Of a stretch of 64,000 nucleotides of DNA, positions 61,313 to 64,000 are shown piece by piece. Below the pieces are notes generated by a model. The model did not search any database and was not told where the DNA came from. It worked only from the letters and a program-made list of their open reading frames with translations. How positions within the stretch are numbered: position 1 is the first letter of the stretch; every line of letters begins with the position of its first letter. Both the position numbers and the translations under genes were made by a program. Source of the DNA: Euonymus europaeus (taxonomy: Eukaryota > Streptophyta > Magnoliopsida > Celastrales > Celastraceae); contig CAUZKV010000008.1 of the NCBI GenBank assembly GCA_963580455.1, positions 930,001-994,000 of the forward strand, read 5' to 3'.

Positions 61313-61831
61313 AACGGTTTTATGAAAATCCGTTGACTCCGAGTTCTGAATTCGGTGATTTTTAGCTTGATTACACACTACTTTTCGAGCTCTACAATCC
61401 TGGATTTTCGGATTTTGATTTTAGAACTCGTGGCTAGTAGGTCTCGTTTCACCTATTTAGCCGCGAAATGTGGTTTCTTTACGTAAACGGTTTTAGGAAT
61501 ATCCGTTGACTCCGAGTTCTGAATTCGGTGATTTTTAGCTTGATTTCACACTACTTTTCGAGCTCTACGATCCTGGTGTTTCGGATTTTGATTTCAGAAC
61601 TCGTGGCTAGTTGGTCTCGTTTCACCTATTTAGCCGCGAAATGTGGTTTCTTTACGTAAACGGTTTTATGAATATCCGTTGACTCCGAGTTCTGAATTCG
61701 GCGATTTTTAGCTTGATTTCACACTACTTTTCGAGCTCTACAATCCTGGATTTTCGGATTTTGATTTTAGAACTCGTGGCTAGTAGGTCTCGTTTCACCT
61801 ATTTAGCCGCGAAATGTGGTTTCTTTACGTA
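61313..61831 (+). repeat. Second trimer HOR, copy 1 (519 bp)
   Basis: The order is GATTACACAC with GGATTTTCGG and TTTTAGAAC, then GGTTTTAGG with CTACGATCCTGG, then GGCGATT with GGATTTTCGG. The same trio recurs at 62523 and 63042, and starts again at 63734. GAAAATCCG near 61325 is private to this copy. Confidence 0.85.
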
Positions 61832-62349
61832 AACGGTTTTAGGAATATCCGTTGAATCCGAGTTCTGAATTCGGTGATTTTTAGCTTGATTTCACACTAC
61901 TTTTCGAGCTCTACAATCTTGGCGTTTCGGATTTTGATTTCAGAACTCGTGGCTAGTAGGTCTCGTTTCACCTAGTTAGCCGCGAAATGTGGTTTCTTTA
62001 CGTAAACGGTTTTATGAATATCCATTGACTCCGAGTTCTGAATTCGGCGATTTTTAGCTTGATTTCACACTACTTTTCGAGCTCTACAATCCTGGGTTTC
62101 GGATTTTGATTTCAGAACTCGTGGCTAGTAGGTCTCGTTTCACCTAGTTAGCCGCGAAATGTGGTTTCTTTACGTAAACGGTTTTATGAATATCCGTTGA
62201 CTCCGAGTTCTGAATTCGGTGATTTTTAGCTTGATTTCACACTACTTTTCGAGCTCTACAATCTTGGCATGTCGGATTTTGATTTCAGAACTCGTGGCTA
62301 GTAGGTCTCGTTTCACCTAGTTAGCCGCGAAATGTGGTTTCTTTACGTA
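61832..62349 (+). repeat. First trimer HOR, third copy (518 bp)
   Basis: Same middle and third monomers as 60277-61312 (CCATTGACTCC, CTGGGTTTCGG, CTTGGCATGTCGG). The first monomer begins GGTTTTAGG with GAATCCGAG, so it is a fusion with a neighbouring type. Confidence 0.82.
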
Positions 62350-62522
62350 AACGGTTTTATGAATATCCGTTGACTCCGAGTTCTGAATTCGGTGATTTTT
62401 AGCTTGATTTCACACTACTTTTCGAGCTCTACAATCTTGGCGTTTCGGATTTTGATTTCAGAACTCGTGGCTAGTAGATCTCGTTTCACCTAGTTAGCCG
62501 CGAAATGTGGTTTCTTTACGTA

Positions 62523-63560
62523 AACGGTTTTATGAATATCCGTTGAATCTGAGTTCTGAATTCGGTGATTTTTAGCTTGATTACACACTACTTTTCGAGC
62601 TCTACAATCCTGGATTTTCGGATTTTGATTTTAGAACTCGTGGCTAGTAGGTCTCGTTTCACCTATTTAGCCGCGAAATGTGGTTTCTTTACGTAAACGG
62701 TTTTAGGAATATCCGTTGACTCCGAGTTCTGAATTCGGTGATTTTTAGCTTGATTTCACACTACTTTTCGAGCTCTACGATCCTGGTTTTTCGGATTTTG
62801 ATTTCAGAACTCGTGGCTAGTTGGTCTCGTTTCACCTATTTAGCCGCGAAATGTGGTTTCTTTACGTAAACGGTTTTATGAATATCCGTTGACTCCGAGT
62901 TCTGAATTCGGCGATTTTTAGCTTGATTTCACACTACTTTTCGAGCTCTACAATCCTGGATTTTCGGATTTTGATTTTAGAACTCGTGGCTAGTAGGTCT
63001 CGTTTCACCTATTTAGCCGCGAAATGTGGTTTCTTTACGTAAACGGTTTTAGGAATATCCGTTGAATCCGAGTTCTGAATTCGGTGATTTTTAGCTTGAT
63101 TACACACTACTTTTCGAGCTCTACAATCCTGGATTTTCGGATTTTGATTTTAGAACTCGTGGCTAGTAGGTCTCGTTTCACCTATTTAGCCGCGAAATGT
63201 GGTTTCTTTACGTAAACGGTTTTAGGAATATCCGTTGACTCCGAGTTCTGAATTCGGTGATTTTTAGCTTGATTTCACACTACTTTTCGAGCTCTACGAT
63301 CCTGGTTTTTCGGATTTTGATTTCAGAACTCGTGGCTAGTTGGTCTCGTTTCACCTATTTAGCCGCGAAATGTGGTTTCTTTACGTAAACGGTTTTATGA
63401 ATATCCGTTGACTCCGAGTTCTGAATTCGGCGATTTTTAGCTTGATTTCACACTACTTTTCGAGCTCTACAATCTTGGCGTTTCGGATTTTGATTTCAGA
63501 ACTCGTGGCTAGTAGATCTCGTTTCACCTAGTTAGCCGCGAAATGTGGTTTCTTTACGTA
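62523..63560 (+). repeat. Second trimer HOR, copies 2 and 3 (519 bp each)
   Basis: 62523-63041 and 63042-63560 carry the same trio as 61313-61831, now with GGTTTTTCGG in the middle monomer. The last half of copy 3 switches to CTTGGCGTTTCGG with AGATCTCG. GATTACAC at 62581 and 63100 is spaced 519 bp. Confidence 0.85.
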
Positions 63561-63906
63561 AACGGTTTTATGAATATCCGTTGAATCCGAGTTCTGAATT
63601 CGGTGATTTTTAGCTTGATTACACACTACTTTTCGAGCTCTACAATCCTGGTTTTTTGCATTTCGATTTCAGAACTCGTGGCTAGTAGGTCTCGTTTCAC
63701 CTAGTTAGCCGCGAAATGTGGTTTCTTTACGTAAACGGTTTTATGAATATCCGTTGACTCCGAGTTCTGAATTCGGTGATTTTTAGCTTGATTACACACT
63801 ACTTTTCGAGCTCTACAATCCTGGATTTTCGGATTTTGATTTTAGAACTCGTGGCTAGTAGGTCTCGTTTCACCTATTTAGCCGCGAAATGTGGTTTCTT
63901 TACGTA

Positions 63907-64000
63907 AACGGTTTTAGGAATATCCGTTGACTCCGAGTTCTGAATTCGGTGATTTTTAGCTTGATTTCACACTACTTTTCGAGCTCTACGATCCTGGTGT
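63907..64000 (+). repeat. Partial monomer at the right window edge
   Basis: The last 94 bases reach only CTGGTGT, so the array continues beyond the window. This copy and the one before it begin a further round of the second trimer HOR. Confidence 0.95.

Larger units (their letters stand above)
1..64000 (+). repeat. Tandem satellite array, 173-bp monomer, about 371 copies
   Basis: The window is a single head-to-tail array. Counting from AACGG at position 1, the same phase recurs at 174, 347, 1039, 44180 and 63907, always near multiples of 173 bp. Allowing for seven shortened monomers, this gives about 371 full monomers and a 94-bp partial copy. The consensus is about 42 % GC, with about 67 T against 34 A on this strand. 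All copies keep one orientation, and no unique sequence, transposon or gene interrupts them. Both ends lie inside the array, so its true length is unknown. Monomer size, CpG content and HORs fit a centromeric or heterochromatic satellite of a eukaryote. That location is inferred, not seen. I do not recognise the family by name. Confidence 0.99.

Noticed and set aside
1..64000. CENP-B box
   Set aside because: I looked for TTCG-N4-A-N2-CGGG and its complement. TTCGGATTTTG, TTCGAGCTC and GGTCCCGTTTC are the nearest stretches and none fits. An exact pattern search would settle it.
1..64000. CRISPR array
   Set aside because: Repeats are contiguous 173-bp copies without unique spacers, far longer than CRISPR repeats, and variation is spread over the whole unit.

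Overview
The whole 64 kb window is one uninterrupted satellite DNA array. A monomer of about 173 bp is repeated head to tail, always in the same orientation, from the first base to the last. I count about 371 complete monomers plus a 94-bp partial copy at the right edge. Seven of these monomers are shortened to 133-134 bp by one specific 40-bp internal deletion. I see no protein-coding gene, RNA gene, transposon, CRISPR array, telomeric repeat or unique sequence, and no strand switch. The short open frames that exist are by-products of the repeat.

The monomer is about 42 % GC. Its + strand carries roughly twice as many T as A. It keeps about a dozen CpG sites, and many of the common variants are CG to TG or CA changes. 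Nearly every copy carries GAATTC, GAGCTC and TACGTA sites, so EcoRI, SacI or SnaBI should give a 173-bp ladder. Length, tandem layout and layered higher-order repeats (HORs) fit a centromeric or other heterochromatic satellite of a eukaryote. A monomer near 170-180 bp is common in plants and some animals. I do not recognise the family, so species and chromosome position stay open, and no CENP-B box is present.

Layout from left to right. 1-10.38 kb: mixed monomers with a trimer block that recurs four times and a duplication of about 2.1-2.5 kb. 10.38-13.50 kb: a subfamily with GCACTAC and GTTGATT variants and four shortened monomers. 13.5-17.8 kb: mixed monomers. 17.83-26.8 kb: 5-mer and 7-mer HORs and a spaced 1.7-kb duplication. 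26.83-30.17 kb: a second tract of the GCACTAC subfamily with the other three shortened monomers. 30.17-42.1 kb: 10-mer, 6-mer and 2-mer duplications. 42.1-42.8 kb: a four-monomer block also present at 15.6 kb. 42.97-44.18 kb: seven divergent monomers. 44.70-50.58 kb: an 8-mer HOR in four copies, one expanded to 10 monomers, with a decayed fifth copy to about 52.3 kb. 52.3-55.85 kb: shuffled monomers of the same types. 55.85-60.35 kb: a near-identical 2249-bp (13-monomer) tandem duplication. 60.28-64.0 kb: trimer HORs.

Nothing here works as a gene system. The interest lies in array structure: nested HORs of different ages, a propagated 40-bp deletion, displaced subfamilies, four dyad symmetries per monomer and a CpG-decay signature.
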